A DNA stretch of 64,000 bases from Vreelandella maris (GTDB lineage Bacteria; Pseudomonadota; Gammaproteobacteria; Pseudomonadales; Halomonadaceae). Every line of letters begins with the position of its first letter. Position 1 is the stretch's first letter. Of this stretch, positions 39,521 through 48,990 are shown piece after piece. The stretch is taken from assembly GCF_013371085.1 (NCBI RefSeq), contig NZ_JABWCV010000020.1, forward strand, positions 1 through 64,000, given 5' to 3'. The notes beneath the pieces are model-generated. The model saw only the letters and a program-made list of their open reading frames with translations, searched no databases and was not told the origin of the DNA. The position numbers were made by a program, and so were the translations under genes.

Positions 39521-39694
39521 ATGAAAAAAAATTCTTTGACAAAATCAATCGACTCTCAAGGAAAGCTATTAAAAATTGACCAGAAAGTGCTTAAAAAAAA
39601 GACAAAAGAAGTATGGAAATATAATAAGACTGGAAAAGGTCGTTACGTATTGAGAATCACCTCTTGGCCGCAGAAACTGAGTGCAACACCTTAA
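39521..39694 (+). CDS. small hypothetical ORF cut by the IS30 insertion
   Basis: An open frame of 57 codons beginning MKKNSLTKSIDSQGKLLKIDQ, Lys-rich and hydrophilic, with a recognisable domain-like stretch KTGKGRYVLRITSWP. It runs into the left inverted repeat of the IS30 element, where the last few codons come from the IS. No good ribosome binding site is present. It may be the 5' part of a host gene interrupted by the element. No family was recognised. Confidence 0.3.
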   Translation: MKKNSLTKSIDSQGKLLKIDQKVLKKKTKEVWKYNKTGKGRYVLRITSWPQKLSATP

Positions 39695-40750
39695 AATTTT
39701 AGTAAGGTGTTGGATTTATGGCTTATACAGAACTCAGTATCGAAGAGCGTTCCACCATTCAGGTCAGCCTTTGGCAGGAGATGAGCCTCCGACAAATAGC
39801 CAATATGCTGCAACGATCTCCATCCACCATCAGCCGCGAAGTACGTCGCAATCAAACTCAGCGCGGTACTTACCATGCTCGTCATGCACACACCCATCGT
39901 TGTGCCAGGCGTGTTGCTTGCCGCCCTAAGCCCAAGCTGCTTCTGGGCAGGGGTCGCTTTGAGCTGGTCATGTATATGCTCCGCTACCGCTTGTCTCCAG
40001 AGCAAATCGCAGGCAAGCTCCGACGCATGATCATGCCCCGATTTGAAGATGCTTACGTTTGTCGCGAGACGATTTACAGCGCCATTTACGCGTTACCTGT
40101 GGGTGAGCTTAAGAAAGAGTTGATCCACTGCCTTCGCCAAGGTAAATCAACGCGTAAACCTCGTCGTGGCCAGGTTGATCGGCGTGGGCAAATACCCGAT
40201 ATGGTGAGCATCCACCTTCGACCACCAGAGATCGAAAGGCGTGCCATGCCAGGACACTGGGAAGGCGACTTAATCAAAGGTAAGAACAATGCCTCTGCGG
40301 TTGGCACGCTAGTCGAACTGAGCAGTGGATACGTCATTCTAGCCAAACTCAACGATGCAACGGCCACCTCGGCGGTGGCAGGGTTTAGCGCAGCGCTCAA
40401 CCGGATGCCGCTAGCGGCGCGTAAAAGCATGACGTACGACCAGGGGCGGGAAATGGCCAAACATGCGGACATCACCCAGGCAACGGGCGTTGCTATCTAC
40501 TTTTGTGATCCACATAGCCCATGGCAACGGGGTAGCAATGAAAATATCAACGGCCTGATACGACAGTATTTACCGAAAGGAACCGATCTCTCTCGGCACA
40601 CTCAAGAAGAGCTAGATGCTATTGCGCTACAGCTGAATATGCGACCTCGGAAGCGATTTGACTTTAGGTGTCCGATTGAAGTGCTGGGTGAGCTGTTAGC
40701 GAAGCATCAAGACAATCCACCCGCTGTTCATTAACGAGTGTTGCACTCAG
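39677..40750 (+). mobile_element. IS30-family insertion sequence, complete
   Basis: A 1074-bp element bounded by inverted repeats CTGAGTGCAACAC (39677-39689) and its complement GTGTTGCACTCAG (40738-40750). It encloses one intact IS30-type transposase gene. Element size, single ORF and end sequence fit the IS30 family. A short target duplication, as IS30 elements make, could not be confirmed from the flanks (…gaaa / agtc…). It sits in a decayed region between gene remnants. Confidence 0.85.
39718..40734 (+). CDS. IS30-family transposase
   Basis: A full-length DDE transposase of 338 residues. The N-terminal helix-turn-helix is LSIEERSTIQVSLWQEMSLRQIANMLQRSPSTISREVRRN. A central region with SPEQIAGKLRR follows, then a catalytic core with HWEGDLIKG (first Asp), TYDQGREM (second Asp) and PWQRGSNENINGLIRQYLPKG (Glu). 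All three acidic residues are present and the frame is intact, so the element may be active. The ATG lies about 30 bp inside the left inverted repeat. Confidence 0.95.
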   Translation: MAYTELSIEERSTIQVSLWQEMSLRQIANMLQRSPSTISREVRRNQTQRGTYHARHAHTHRCARRVACRPKPKLLLGRGRFELVMYMLRYRLSPEQIAGKLRRMIMPRFEDAYVCRETIYSAIYALPVGELKKELIHCLRQGKSTRKPRRGQVDRRGQIPDMVSIHLRPPEIERRAMPGHWEGDLIKGKNNASAVGTLVELSSGYVILAKLNDATATSAVAGFSAALNRMPLAARKSMTYDQGREMAKHADITQATGVAIYFCDPHSPWQRGSNENINGLIRQYLPKGTDLSRHTQEELDAIALQLNMRPRKRFDFRCPIEVLGELLAKHQDNPPAVH

Positions 40751-40861
40751 AGTCTGCATCCAACCCTTGTAAAATGGAAAGGCTATTGGACGGGATCAAA
40801 AATAGCTATTTTTCTATTGGCCAGCCACCGACGAAAATTTGGTCTCATAAGCCCCATACAC

Positions 40862-40900
40862 AAAAAAGGGTCTTGCGATTTCTCGCAGGCCCCTTTTTTT
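40862..40900 (-). terminator. bidirectional terminator-like hairpin next to tRNA-Arg fragment
   Basis: Imperfect stem gggtcttgcga / tcgcaggcccc flanked by six As on one side and seven Ts on the other, so it could terminate transcripts from either strand. It directly follows the CCA end of the tRNA fragment, the usual place for a tRNA terminator. Confidence 0.7.
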
Positions 40901-40906
40901 ACAATT

Positions 40907-40952
40907 TGGCGCGCCCGGCAGGATTTGAACCTGCGTCCCTCGGCTTTGGAGG
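40907..40952 (-). pseudogene. 3' end of a tRNA-Arg gene (fragment)
   Basis: On the minus strand it holds the 3' half of a tRNA: an anticodon loop CTCCAAA, 3' anticodon stem GCCGA, five-base variable loop GGGAC, T arm GCAGG-TTCAAAT-CCTGC, acceptor strand CGGGCGC, discriminator G and encoded CCA. The acceptor and T-arm pattern matches tRNA-Arg(CCG) of gammaproteobacteria (5' GCGCCCG). The 5' half is absent; the sequence beyond the anticodon loop does not pair. Such isolated 3' ends are typical attachment-site copies left by tRNA-targeting integrative elements. Confidence 0.72.
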
Positions 40953-40955
40953 CTA

Positions 40956-41370
40956 ATTTCAAGCCTTGCTGATGAGGTTATCCACTTAAAAACCTAATAA
41001 CAAACACCATTATATTTCAAAAAACAAATACTTACGAAAACATAAAGCACTAAAGCTCTTTCCACTCTATCCCCATTTACACCGACCGATGCCCATCTCT
41101 ATCTTCAAGGCGGCCACATCCGTGATTATAAAATTTCCGATTTTAGGACTTTTTTGACTTTTGGCGGCATTGCCTTATCTGTGCGTCTTCACAAACCAAG
41201 GTGATCACCTTGGCAAAAGACCCTCCACGTTTCTGCATCTGACCGCATAATAAGCATACCTATTAAATCCAGATTCTCCTTAACTAAAGGTGCTAAAGGA
41301 TGAGAACCGACGGCATAAGAAGGTGTACGCCGAGTTTCATAAATCGATAAGCTTTTCATTCATACGCGCA
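40956..41370. other. intergenic region, nothing recognised
   Basis: 415 bp between the tRNA fragment and the amt terminator. AT-rich at the left; no gene, RNA or repeat could be supported. Confidence 0.35.
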
Positions 41371-41412
41371 AAAAAACCAAGAACCCACAGCGCTTTACCA
41401 CGAGTTCTTGGT
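41371..41412 (-). terminator. rho-independent terminator of amt
   Basis: Read on the minus strand: stem ACCAAGAAC / GTTCTTGGT (9 bp, perfect) with a loop of about 19 bases, followed by TTTTT. It starts 14 bp after the amt stop codon. Confidence 0.85.
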
Positions 41413-41425
41413 GTTATTTAACATA

Positions 41426-42754
41426 TTAGCGCAGAGCTGGTCTTATCTCGGACAACTTATTTTTAGCAGGCTTATCCCGTTTATCCGCCGTGCCCGCTTC
41501 CTGAGTACTCGAAGAAACAAATTCCGGATAGGCAGACATGCCGCATTCGTGAATATCCATCCCTTCGAATTCTTCTTGTTCGCTGACGCGTAAGCCCATC
41601 GTCATACGGATGATCCACAACACCAGCAGACTAGCCCCAAACATCCAGGCAAATACAACAACTGCACCGATCAGCTGGGTCATAAATGACGCACCTGGAT
41701 TAGTCAAAATTACGGCCAGAATCCCCCAAATACCCGCGCTTCCATGCACCGAAATAGCGCCGACCGGGTCGTCGATTTTCAACCGATCAAGCCCCAATAC
41801 AGAGAACACCACTACAACTCCACCAATAGCACCAATCACCACAGCCATTCCTGGGTTGGGCAAGAGCGGCTCAGCGGTAATCGACACCAGCCCGGCCAGG
41901 GCGCCGTTTATCACCATGGTCATGTCCGCTTTGCCAAACATCAAGCGATAAAGCAGCGCTGCTGTCACCATGCCCGATGCGGCGGCCGTATTGGTGTTGA
42001 CGAAGATACGGGCGACCGCATTGGCGTCGTCTACGCTGGCAATTTTCAGCATTGAACCACCATTGAACCCAAACCAGCCCATCCACAGAATGAACATACC
42101 CAGCATGGCAATGGGCAGGTTGGCACCCGGAATAGCCCTGACTTCGCCATTGGGGCCAAACCGCCCCTTGCGCGGGCCAACCAGCAAGACAGCAGCCAGC
42201 GCGGCAGAGGCGCCCGCCATGTGTACCACGACAGACCCGGCAAAATCCTGGAAGCCCATCTCATCAAGGAAGCCACCGCCCCACTTCCAAAAGCCATTCA
42301 CGGGGTAAATCACCCCCACCATGAATAAGGCAAAAATCAAAAACGGCCACAGTTTCATACGTTCAGCAATCGCCCCAGAAACAATCGACATGGTGGCTGC
42401 CGCAAACACTGCCTGGAAAATAAAGTCGGCCATGGAAGAGTAATAAGGCGACCCCTCCCCAGCGGAAATATCCGACAAACTATGATCACTGCCCAACATG
42501 AAATCCAAGCCAGAGATCACACTACTGATCGGGTTAGCGGGATACATGACGTTATAGCCAACTATCAGAAAGACGATACAGGCCACCGAATACAACATCG
42601 CATTCTTGGTGAGTATTTCAACGGTGTTCTTCGACCTGACGAGCCCTGCTTCCAACATGGCAAAGCCGCAGGCCATAAACATGACAAACACCGTACAGAC
42701 AAGAAAATAAAAAGTATCAAGCGCATAACTGAGCTCTAAACTTATTTCGTTCAT
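41426..42754 (-). CDS. amt: ammonium/methylammonium transporter
   Basis: An Amt/MEP/Rh-family channel-like transporter of 442 residues with eleven predicted helices. Signatures are DTFYFLVCTVFVMFMACGFAMLEAGLVRSKN at the start, DFAGSVVVHMAGASAALAAVL with the first pore His, and AISVHGSAGIWGILAV with the second pore His. It moves ammonium and methylammonium across the inner membrane. The C-terminal tail (YPEFVSSSTQEAGTADKRD) is longer than the core needs. Placement beside gmaS-mgsABC suggests methylammonium uptake. The ATG at 42754 with AGGGG upstream is preferred. No glnK gene accompanies it. Confidence 0.93.
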   Translation of the reverse strand: MNEISLELSYALDTFYFLVCTVFVMFMACGFAMLEAGLVRSKNTVEILTKNAMLYSVACIVFLIVGYNVMYPANPISSVISGLDFMLGSDHSLSDISAGEGSPYYSSMADFIFQAVFAAATMSIVSGAIAERMKLWPFLIFALFMVGVIYPVNGFWKWGGGFLDEMGFQDFAGSVVVHMAGASAALAAVLLVGPRKGRFGPNGEVRAIPGANLPIAMLGMFILWMGWFGFNGGSMLKIASVDDANAVARIFVNTNTAAASGMVTAALLYRLMFGKADMTMVINGALAGLVSITAEPLLPNPGMAVVIGAIGGVVVVFSVLGLDRLKIDDPVGAISVHGSAGIWGILAVILTNPGASFMTQLIGAVVVFAWMFGASLLVLWIIRMTMGLRVSEQEEFEGMDIHECGMSAYPEFVSSSTQEAGTADKRDKPAKNKLSEIRPALR

Positions 42755-43120
42755 TTTATTCCCCTTAAGCAATCATTAAAGTTGTAAGTTGAAATGGTCG
42801 GACTTAATCACTTAACCCCTTTTCTTCTAAGCGGCAAGCTCGTAAAAGCAGCAATCGCTCCAGTGTAATTTCAGCTCTTTTACCAAACGCAGTATTTTAT
42901 TAAACAGTACTCAAGAAGCATTATTCATGCCAAGAAACAAAACACTTGATTGCCAAACACGTAGAAGCCACTCATGATAACCACGAGCCGTTTTAGTGAT
43001 TTTTAGGTTTTAGACAGAACCTTTTGGTGCAAAAAGCACATTACAGAGCCTCCACCCATAACAGGTGAAGGCTACATGCTATCTAACGGTGCCTTGTCCA
43101 GGTACGTGAAAGCGCATGGC
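42755..43120. other. intergenic region between mgsC and amt
   Basis: 366 bp. It carries the amt promoter, reading leftward, and just downstream of mgsC a possible terminator hairpin (43047-43073, listed separately). No gene was seen. Confidence 0.4.
43047..43073 (-). terminator. possible terminator after mgsC
   Basis: On the minus strand a 10-bp stem AGCCTTCACC / GGTGGAGGCT (one G-T pair) lies about 50 bp after the mgsC stop. No immediate T-run follows (ctgtaatgtgcttttt), so efficiency is uncertain. Confidence 0.45.
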
Positions 43121-44446
43121 TTAGAATTGTTGTCCTGGAATCCAGTTGGTACCGGCAAGCGGAACCCTGGCCATCGCTGCAGCTTCGATATTCAAAGCGA
43201 CCAAATCTTCCGGCTCCAGGTTATGGAGATGAGATTTTCCACAGGCTCTTGCTAGTGTCTGCGCTTCTAGTGTTATTACTCGCAGATAGTTAGCTAACCG
43301 CTTACCGGCAGCCACCGGATCCAGACGTTTGCTCAGCTCGGGATCCTGAGTGGAAATACCCGCTGGGCACTTGCCTTCCTGGAAGTCATCATAGTAGCCC
43401 GCTGCAGACCCGAGCTTCTGGTACTCTTCTTCGTAGCGCGGATGGTTATCGCCAAGCGCGATCAATGCCGCGGTACCGATTGCCACGGCGTCAGCCCCCA
43501 AAGCAATGGCTTTGGCAACGTCAGCACCGTTACGAATCCCACCTGAAACGATCAACTGCACTTCACGATGAACCCCCATTTCCTGCAGCGCCTGGGCGGC
43601 TTGCGGAATGGCCGCCATGGTGGGAATGCCTACGTGTTCGATAAACACATCCTGGGTTGCTGCTGTTCCGCCCTGCATACCGTCGAGCACCACCACATCA
43701 GCGCCCGCCTTGACGGCGAGTTTGACGTCATAGTAGGTACGGGTGGCGCCCACCTTAATGTAGATAGGTACCTGCCAATCGGTGATCTCTCGCAGCTCAG
43801 CGATTTTGATAGCCAGATCGTCCGGCCCGGTCCAATCAGGGTGACGGCAGGCGCTACGCTGATCGATACCCATGGGTAGGTTGCGCATCTGTGCGACGCG
43901 ATCCGAGATTTTCTGCCCGAGCAGCATGCCACCGCCACCTGGCTTGGCGCCTTGGCCCAGCACGATCTCAATGGCATCGGCTTTGCGTAGGTCATCAGGG
44001 TTCATGCCATAACGCGATGGCAGATACTGATAGACCAGTTTGGTGGATTGGCCGCGCTCTTCCGCCGTCATCCCACCGTCGCCAGTGGTAGTTGAGGTGC
44101 CTACCTCGGATGCGCCGCGCCCCAGGGCTTCTTTCGCCTGCGCCGACAAGGCCCCAAAGCTCATGCCCGCGATGGTGACCGGCGTATCAATCACGATCGG
44201 CTTCTTGGCGTAGCGAGTACCCAAGGTAACGTCAGTACCGCACTTCTCACGATAGCCTTCCAGCGGGTAGCGCGACATGCTAGCCCCCAGAAACAGCAGG
44301 TCGTCAAAATGCGGAACCTTACGCTTTGCCCCCCAACCGCGAATATCGTAAATACCGGTTTCGGCGGCGCGCTGGATCTCGGCGATGACGTCTCGACCAA
44401 AGGTCGCGGACTCTCTCAGTGCCGGATTACTCTGTTTATCGGTCAT
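43121..44446 (-). CDS. mgsC: N-methylglutamate synthase subunit C (glutamate-synthase-like FMN subunit)
   Basis: A protein of 441 residues homologous to the FMN-binding synthase domain of GltB. Recognised blocks are TIAGMSFGALSAQAKEALGRGA, TSTTTGDGGMTAEER, a glycine-rich loop in QGAKPGGGGMLLG, and VLDGMQGGTAATQDVF with SGGIRNGADVAKAIALGADAVAIG for flavin phosphate. In the N-methylglutamate pathway it catalyses, with MgsA and MgsB, formation of N-methylglutamate from gamma-glutamylmethylamide or methylamine. The ATG at 44446 has AGGAG seven bases upstream; a longer frame to 44554 would overlap mgsB. It is the last gene of gmaS-mgsA-mgsB-mgsC. Confidence 0.88.
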   Translation of the reverse strand: MTDKQSNPALRESATFGRDVIAEIQRAAETGIYDIRGWGAKRKVPHFDDLLFLGASMSRYPLEGYREKCGTDVTLGTRYAKKPIVIDTPVTIAGMSFGALSAQAKEALGRGASEVGTSTTTGDGGMTAEERGQSTKLVYQYLPSRYGMNPDDLRKADAIEIVLGQGAKPGGGGMLLGQKISDRVAQMRNLPMGIDQRSACRHPDWTGPDDLAIKIAELREITDWQVPIYIKVGATRTYYDVKLAVKAGADVVVLDGMQGGTAATQDVFIEHVGIPTMAAIPQAAQALQEMGVHREVQLIVSGGIRNGADVAKAIALGADAVAIGTAALIALGDNHPRYEEEYQKLGSAAGYYDDFQEGKCPAGISTQDPELSKRLDPVAAGKRLANYLRVITLEAQTLARACGKSHLHNLEPEDLVALNIEAAAMARVPLAGTNWIPGQQF

Positions 44447-44459
44447 GTCAGGCTCCTGA

Positions 44460-45143
44460 TTAGTAGGCCGAGGCGTTATCGACTTTGAAGTTGTATAGCT
44501 GGCGTGCCGACCCATAGCGCTTGAAGGCAGCAGGGTCAGTCTCAACTCCGGCACGCTTAAGCAGGTCGCTTACTTCATCCAAGTGCTCTTGGCGCATTTC
44601 TTTTTCGATGCAATCAGCGCCCAGGGAAGTGACCGACCCTTTGACATAGATATGCGCTTCATAAATCGAATCCCCCAGCGCTTCACCCGCATCGCCGCAC
44701 ACCACCAAGCATCCCGATTGGCCCATAAAGGCGCTCATGGGCCCGATATTGCCTTTGACGACAATATCGACACCTTTCATGGAGATGCCGCAGCGCGCCG
44801 ACGCGTTGCCATCGACCACCAGCAGGCCGCCGTGAGCCGTGGCGCCCGCCGATTGGGACGCATCGCCTTTAACATGCACCATGCCGGACATCATGTTCTC
44901 AGCAACGCCAACACCGACGTTGCCATGCACGGTGACATTGGCCTTCTGGTTCATCCCCGCGCAGTAATACCCCGCGTGACCATCAATATCGACGCTAATA
45001 GCATCATTTAATCCGCAGGCAATATTGTGCGCCCCGTTCGGATTAGCAACGCGCCATTCACGCTCGCTGGCAGTTATGTCCGCATCGTGAAGTGCCTGGT
45101 TGAGTTCACGCAGGCTGTCGCTTGAAAGGTCGTATGTTTTCAT
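44460..45143 (-). CDS. mgsB: N-methylglutamate synthase subunit B (GXGXG domain)
   Basis: A protein of 227 residues formed by the right-handed beta-helix (GXGXG) domain that ends glutamate synthase large subunits and occurs in FwdC/FmdC. Repeated strands such as GHAGYYCAGMNQKANVTVHGNVGVGVAENM, SAGATAHGGLLVVDGNASARCG and GQSGCLVVCGDAGEALG show the fold. As a separate subunit it is characteristic of MgsB. It begins three bases after the mgsA stop, with GGTGGAGG inside the mgsA end as ribosome binding site, so translation is coupled. Confidence 0.88.
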   Translation of the reverse strand: MKTYDLSSDSLRELNQALHDADITASEREWRVANPNGAHNIACGLNDAISVDIDGHAGYYCAGMNQKANVTVHGNVGVGVAENMMSGMVHVKGDASQSAGATAHGGLLVVDGNASARCGISMKGVDIVVKGNIGPMSAFMGQSGCLVVCGDAGEALGDSIYEAHIYVKGSVTSLGADCIEKEMRQEHLDEVSDLLKRAGVETDPAAFKRYGSARQLYNFKVDNASAY

Positions 45144-45146
45144 AAA

Positions 45147-46064
45147 TTAGGCGGCCTCCACCTTTGCACCATCACGTTCCCACACATAAATTTTCGCCGG
45201 TTCCGGCTCCCACACCTTGGCTTCCTTGATGCCTGGCAGATCGGCTAACGCGCGATACTCGGAGGCCATCGCGACGTAATCATCGGTTTCCGCGATCACC
45301 GCAGGTTTGCAGGAGATAGGGTCACGTACCACGGCAAAACCATCGCGGGTGCCAATAGTAAAGGTAAAAAAGCCATCCAGATCTTTAAGCGCGCTCTTGA
45401 GGGCTTGATTCAGGGTTTCACCCTTGGCCATACGCCACGTCAAGTAGCCAGCAGCCACTTCCGAGTCGTTGTCGGTCTGAAAGCTGATGCCTTGGCGCTT
45501 AAGCTTATCGCGCAGGCGGTTATGGTTGGAAAGCGAGCCGTTATGCACCAGGCACAGATCCAGCCCGGTCGAAAACGGATGGCTGCCTTGTAGCGTGACA
45601 GCGCTTTCGGTGGCCATGCGCGTGTGGCCAATCGCATGGCTGCCACGCATGCTTTTCAGGTTATAACGCGCCGCCACTTCAGTAGGAAGCCCGACCCCCT
45701 TTAAAATCTCGATACTTTGTCCGGCACTCATCACCCTGACGTCCGGGGCGTTTTCAGCCACCCAGCTCAGCACCTGCTTTTCTTCACTGGCCAGTTTAAG
45801 CACGGCCACGTTGGCATTCTGGAACCACGAGTCCAGGCTACCAAAGGCAGCCTCCAGGCGGTCGGCCAAGGCCTGCCAATCGTAATCGGCATCGTCGCTT
45901 TGCAGCGTCAGTTTGACGCCAGCGTCATATTCATCACCGTAAACAGCAAAGCCGGCACTGTCCGGCCCGCGGTCTGTCATGGCGATAAGCATCGGCTCGA
46001 ACAGTTCACCCAGCCGGCTTTCCAGTTCAGGGTTTTTCAGATAAAGCCCAACAATTCCACACAT
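45147..46064 (-). CDS. mgsA: N-methylglutamate synthase subunit A (class II glutamine amidotransferase)
   Basis: A protein of 305 residues with an N-terminal-nucleophile amidotransferase fold. After Met removal Cys2 (MCGIVGLYLKNP) is the catalytic residue. RGSHAIGHTRMATESAVTLQGSHPFSTGLDLCLVHNGSLSNHNRLRD gives the substrate-binding Arg and the oxyanion HNGS motif, and TDNDSEVAAGYLTWRM is also typical. It would release methylamine or ammonia from the gamma-amide for use by MgsC. It is the second gene of the operon, 57 bp after gmaS. Confidence 0.88.
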   Translation of the reverse strand: MCGIVGLYLKNPELESRLGELFEPMLIAMTDRGPDSAGFAVYGDEYDAGVKLTLQSDDADYDWQALADRLEAAFGSLDSWFQNANVAVLKLASEEKQVLSWVAENAPDVRVMSAGQSIEILKGVGLPTEVAARYNLKSMRGSHAIGHTRMATESAVTLQGSHPFSTGLDLCLVHNGSLSNHNRLRDKLKRQGISFQTDNDSEVAAGYLTWRMAKGETLNQALKSALKDLDGFFTFTIGTRDGFAVVRDPISCKPAVIAETDDYVAMASEYRALADLPGIKEAKVWEPEPAKIYVWERDGAKVEAA

Positions 46065-46121
46065 AGCATTACCTCGGCTTATTCGTCAGTGCATGTCTTA
46101 CGTTTCGATAAGACTCAATCA

Positions 46122-47456
46122 TTAGAAAAATTCCGCGTAGCGCTGGATTTCCCAATCGCTGACCTGGCTGCTGTATTCAGCCCACTCCTCACGTTTGACC
46201 TTGATGAACTCGTCGGTAATTGCTTCCCCAAGCCCTTCACGCAGCACGGAATCTGCTTCCAGGGCGTCAATCGCCTCAGTGAGTGACTGGGGTAAAATAT
46301 CGATCTTTTGTTCGCGACACTGCTCGGGCGTCAGTTCATACAAATTGATATTTTGTGCTTTGCCGGGATCCAGCTGGCGGTCAATGCCATCGAGGCCAGC
46401 AGCAATAAGAGCGGCATGCACCAAATAAGGATTACAGCCAGCATCCGGCAGACGAAACTCCAAACGACCATAAGGCACACGCACCATGGCTGAACGGTTG
46501 TTATCACCATAGGTAATGAACACAGGTGCCCACGTTGCGCCGCTGTTTGAACCGCCCGAGACAAGACGCTTATAAGAGTTAACCGTGGGTGCCGCGAAGG
46601 CACACAGCGCTGGCGCGTGATGCAGCAGGCCGCCAAGAAAGTGATACGCCGTGGGGGAAAGCCCCAGGTTCTGCGGATCGCTGTCATCGCCAAAGACGTT
46701 CTTGCCGTCTTGATCGGCAATCGAGAGATGGAAGTGCATACCGTTGCCCGGCCGGTCGGCATGCGGCTTGGGCATAAAGGAGCACACCATGCCCAGTTCA
46801 TTGGCAATCTCACCGGCGGCCATGCGCACAAAGGTGAAACGGTCAGCGGATGTCAGCGCATCGCTGTAGGTATAGTTGATCTCAAACTGCCCATTGGCAT
46901 CTTCATGGTCGATTTGATAAATATCGAAATCAACGCTTTGCAGTGCTTCCACCAAGCGTTCCAGAAACTCTCTAGACCGCGACAAGCCTTTATAGTCGTA
47001 ACAGGGCTTGGCGAGCGTATCACTCTCGTCTACAGGCAGCAGTTCTCCTGCGGCCCCACGTTTAAACAATGAAAATTCAGGCTCTAAACCGGTGTTTAGC
47101 GTCCATCCCTTGTCACTTAACCGCTCTAATTGCTTAAGCAACACGACACGGCTATCAAGCAGATGAGGCTCGTCGTTGACATAGCCACAGCAAGCCATGC
47201 GCGCATAGCGAGGCTGCCACGGCACCAGCGAAAGCGAGTTTAAATCCCCTTTCGCCATAAAATCAGGGCCATGCGGCTCCATACCTAGGCCAGAAACAGC
47301 GAAGCCTGCAAAACCAGCACCTTTTTCTACCACGTCCATCAAACAATTCGCCGGCACTGACTTGGTTTTAGCCGCGCCGTGAATATCAACAAATTGAGCC
47401 AGCAAATAGCGCACATCGTTATCTTTGATAAATTTAACGGCAGCTTCTGGAGACAT
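46122..47456 (-). CDS. gmaS: gamma-glutamylmethylamide synthetase (glutamine synthetase family)
   Basis: A glutamine-synthetase-fold ligase of 444 residues, the usual GMAS length. It shows [20 protein letters not shown], the metal-binding stretch [53 protein letters not shown] and the ATP/substrate motif [24 protein letters not shown] joins methylamine to glutamate using ATP to give gamma-glutamylmethylamide, the first step of indirect methylamine use. A type-III glutamine synthetase (GlnT) would look similar; the mgsABC and mgd neighbours decide for GmaS. GAGGG eight bases upstream of the ATG. It is the first gene of its operon, divergent from purU. Confidence 0.85.
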   Translation of the reverse strand: MSPEAAVKFIKDNDVRYLLAQFVDIHGAAKTKSVPANCLMDVVEKGAGFAGFAVSGLGMEPHGPDFMAKGDLNSLSLVPWQPRYARMACCGYVNDEPHLLDSRVVLLKQLERLSDKGWTLNTGLEPEFSLFKRGAAGELLPVDESDTLAKPCYDYKGLSRSREFLERLVEALQSVDFDIYQIDHEDANGQFEINYTYSDALTSADRFTFVRMAAGEIANELGMVCSFMPKPHADRPGNGMHFHLSIADQDGKNVFGDDSDPQNLGLSPTAYHFLGGLLHHAPALCAFAAPTVNSYKRLVSGGSNSGATWAPVFITYGDNNRSAMVRVPYGRLEFRLPDAGCNPYLVHAALIAAGLDGIDRQLDPGKAQNINLYELTPEQCREQKIDILPQSLTEAIDALEADSVLREGLGEAITDEFIKVKREEWAEYSSQVSDWEIQRYAEFF

Positions 47457-48123
47457 ATTATTACCCTCGTGATAATTCCTTTCAAGAAACTATATTTCCC
47501 AAAAGGAAAAGCACTTAGTGTGCCAATATCATTTCACCGCCTTCTCCATCGCAATCAGACAACCCTAAGTGATTGTTTATAAAAAATTAAATATTTTATT
47601 GTTTGTTATCAGCACCCCTGCCGACTCTACTTCCGCTCCATCGCTTTTATGTATCCCGCGCCGTAACAGTGCACATCATCTAAAAATCGCACCAACAACG
47701 AACACAAAACGCACATATAAAACACATATAAAAAATAAAACCTGAAAATTTCCGTTTTTGCTTACTTAAAATTCATTCATTAATTAATTGTTTTTTATAT
47801 GAAATAAAGCAAGATATGCACCGTTTGTCCTGGTCACGCCCGCACATGGCAAGCTTTTTGCTTTACTGAAAGGAATTATTATTTCCTTAAAAGAATGAAG
47901 CGCTGATATTACGCCAATGGCCTCGCTTGGGAAAGCGGGTTTGATGACTTGAGCAGCGTGGCCTTGATGACTGAACAGAACGGATAGAGCGCTTGGATAA
48001 CCATCTCGACAAAAACACAAATACAAAGCTACTCTATGAAATAAGGATTTTATTTCTATTTTATTTGGATAAAAAAGACAATTATATCCAAATATAAATA
48101 TATTATTTTATATAGGAGAAAAA
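47457..48123. promoter_or_regulatory. divergent gmaS/purU control region
   Basis: 667 bp, strongly AT-rich, separating the two arms of the methylamine locus. A palindrome aaggaattattatttcctt (47870-47888; aaggaa...ttcctt arms) resembles the GGAA-N-TTCC style of IclR-family operators, and an IclR-type gene closes the plus-strand operon. A second TTCC-N5-GGAA site lies in the gmaS leader at about 47496-47508. AGGAG six bases before the purU ATG is a good ribosome binding site. No gene was recognised; an 80-codon ORF on the minus strand (47784-48026) has no support. Confidence 0.5.
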
Positions 48124-48990
48124 ATGAGCATTCATGATGATAACTATATTATTCGCGTCTCTTGCCCAGCGACATCCGGCATCATCTCGGCAGTAACCTC
48201 ATATCTCAGCGAAAACAACTGTTATATCAGTGAACTGGCCCAATACGACGATGAAGAGCTGAAGCGCTTCTTTCTACGCGCCAAGTTTCGCTTCAATGAG
48301 GGCACTACGCCGGACATCGAGACACTACGCAATGATTTCGCGGGGGTGGCGCAGCCTTTTGAGATGGACTGGCAGATTCACAGCTCTTCACAGCCGATGC
48401 GTGTCTTGCTGATGGTGAGCAAGTTTGACCATTGCCTAAGTGACTTGATGTACCGCCATGGAAAGGGTGAGCTGGACATGGAAATCACCGCCATCGTCTC
48501 CAACCACTTGGATCTTCGCCCCATGGCCGAGCGGGAGGGGATTCGCTTTGTCTATCTGCCCGTCACCAAGGAGACCAAGCCACAGCAGGAAGCGGCCATC
48601 ATGGATATCGTCGAAGAAACCCAGACCGAATTGGTCGTGCTGGCGCGTTACATGCAAATCCTATCGGATGACCTGTGCCAGAAGCTGAGCGGACGTGCGA
48701 TCAATATTCACCACTCGTTCCTGCCGGGCTTCAAAGGCGCCAAGCCATACCATCAGGCGCATGAGAGAGGCGTGAAACTGATCGGTGCTACCGCTCACTA
48801 CGTGACGTCGGATCTCGACGAAGGGCCGATCATCGACCAGGAAGTTCAGCGCGTAGATCATACCTATCGCCCCCAGGACCTGGTCGCCGTTGGCCGCAAC
48901 ACCGAAACCATCGCCCTGTCTCGTGCGGTCAAGTACCACCTTGAGCACCGTGTCTTTCTCGATCAGAACAAGACGGTGATTTTCCAATGA
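48124..48990 (+). CDS. purU: formyltetrahydrofolate deformylase
   Basis: An enzyme of 288 residues that hydrolyses 10-formyl-THF to formate and THF. An N-terminal ACT domain ([27 protein letters not shown]) precedes a formyltransferase-fold catalytic domain with [25 protein letters not shown], the [23 protein letters not shown] motif carrying the catalytic His, and a downstream catalytic Asp in [10 protein letters not shown]. In this locus it would drain the C1 unit from methylamine oxidation as formate. It overlaps folD by four bases (ATGA). Confidence 0.93.
   Translation: MSIHDDNYIIRVSCPATSGIISAVTSYLSENNCYISELAQYDDEELKRFFLRAKFRFNEGTTPDIETLRNDFAGVAQPFEMDWQIHSSSQPMRVLLMVSKFDHCLSDLMYRHGKGELDMEITAIVSNHLDLRPMAEREGIRFVYLPVTKETKPQQEAAIMDIVEETQTELVVLARYMQILSDDLCQKLSGRAINIHHSFLPGFKGAKPYHQAHERGVKLIGATAHYVTSDLDEGPIIDQEVQRVDHTYRPQDLVAVGRNTETIALSRAVKYHLEHRVFLDQNKTVIFQ

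Noticed and set aside
40907..40952. tRNA-Trp, since the anticodon loop reads CTCCAAA (CCA anticodon)
   Set aside because: The acceptor strand and T arm match tRNA-Arg(CCG), not the AGGGGC-type acceptor of gammaproteobacterial tRNA-Trp, and the 5' half is missing.
46122..47456. Ordinary glutamine synthetase
   Set aside because: Length of 444 residues, GMAS-like motifs and direct linkage to mgsABC favour gamma-glutamylmethylamide synthetase.
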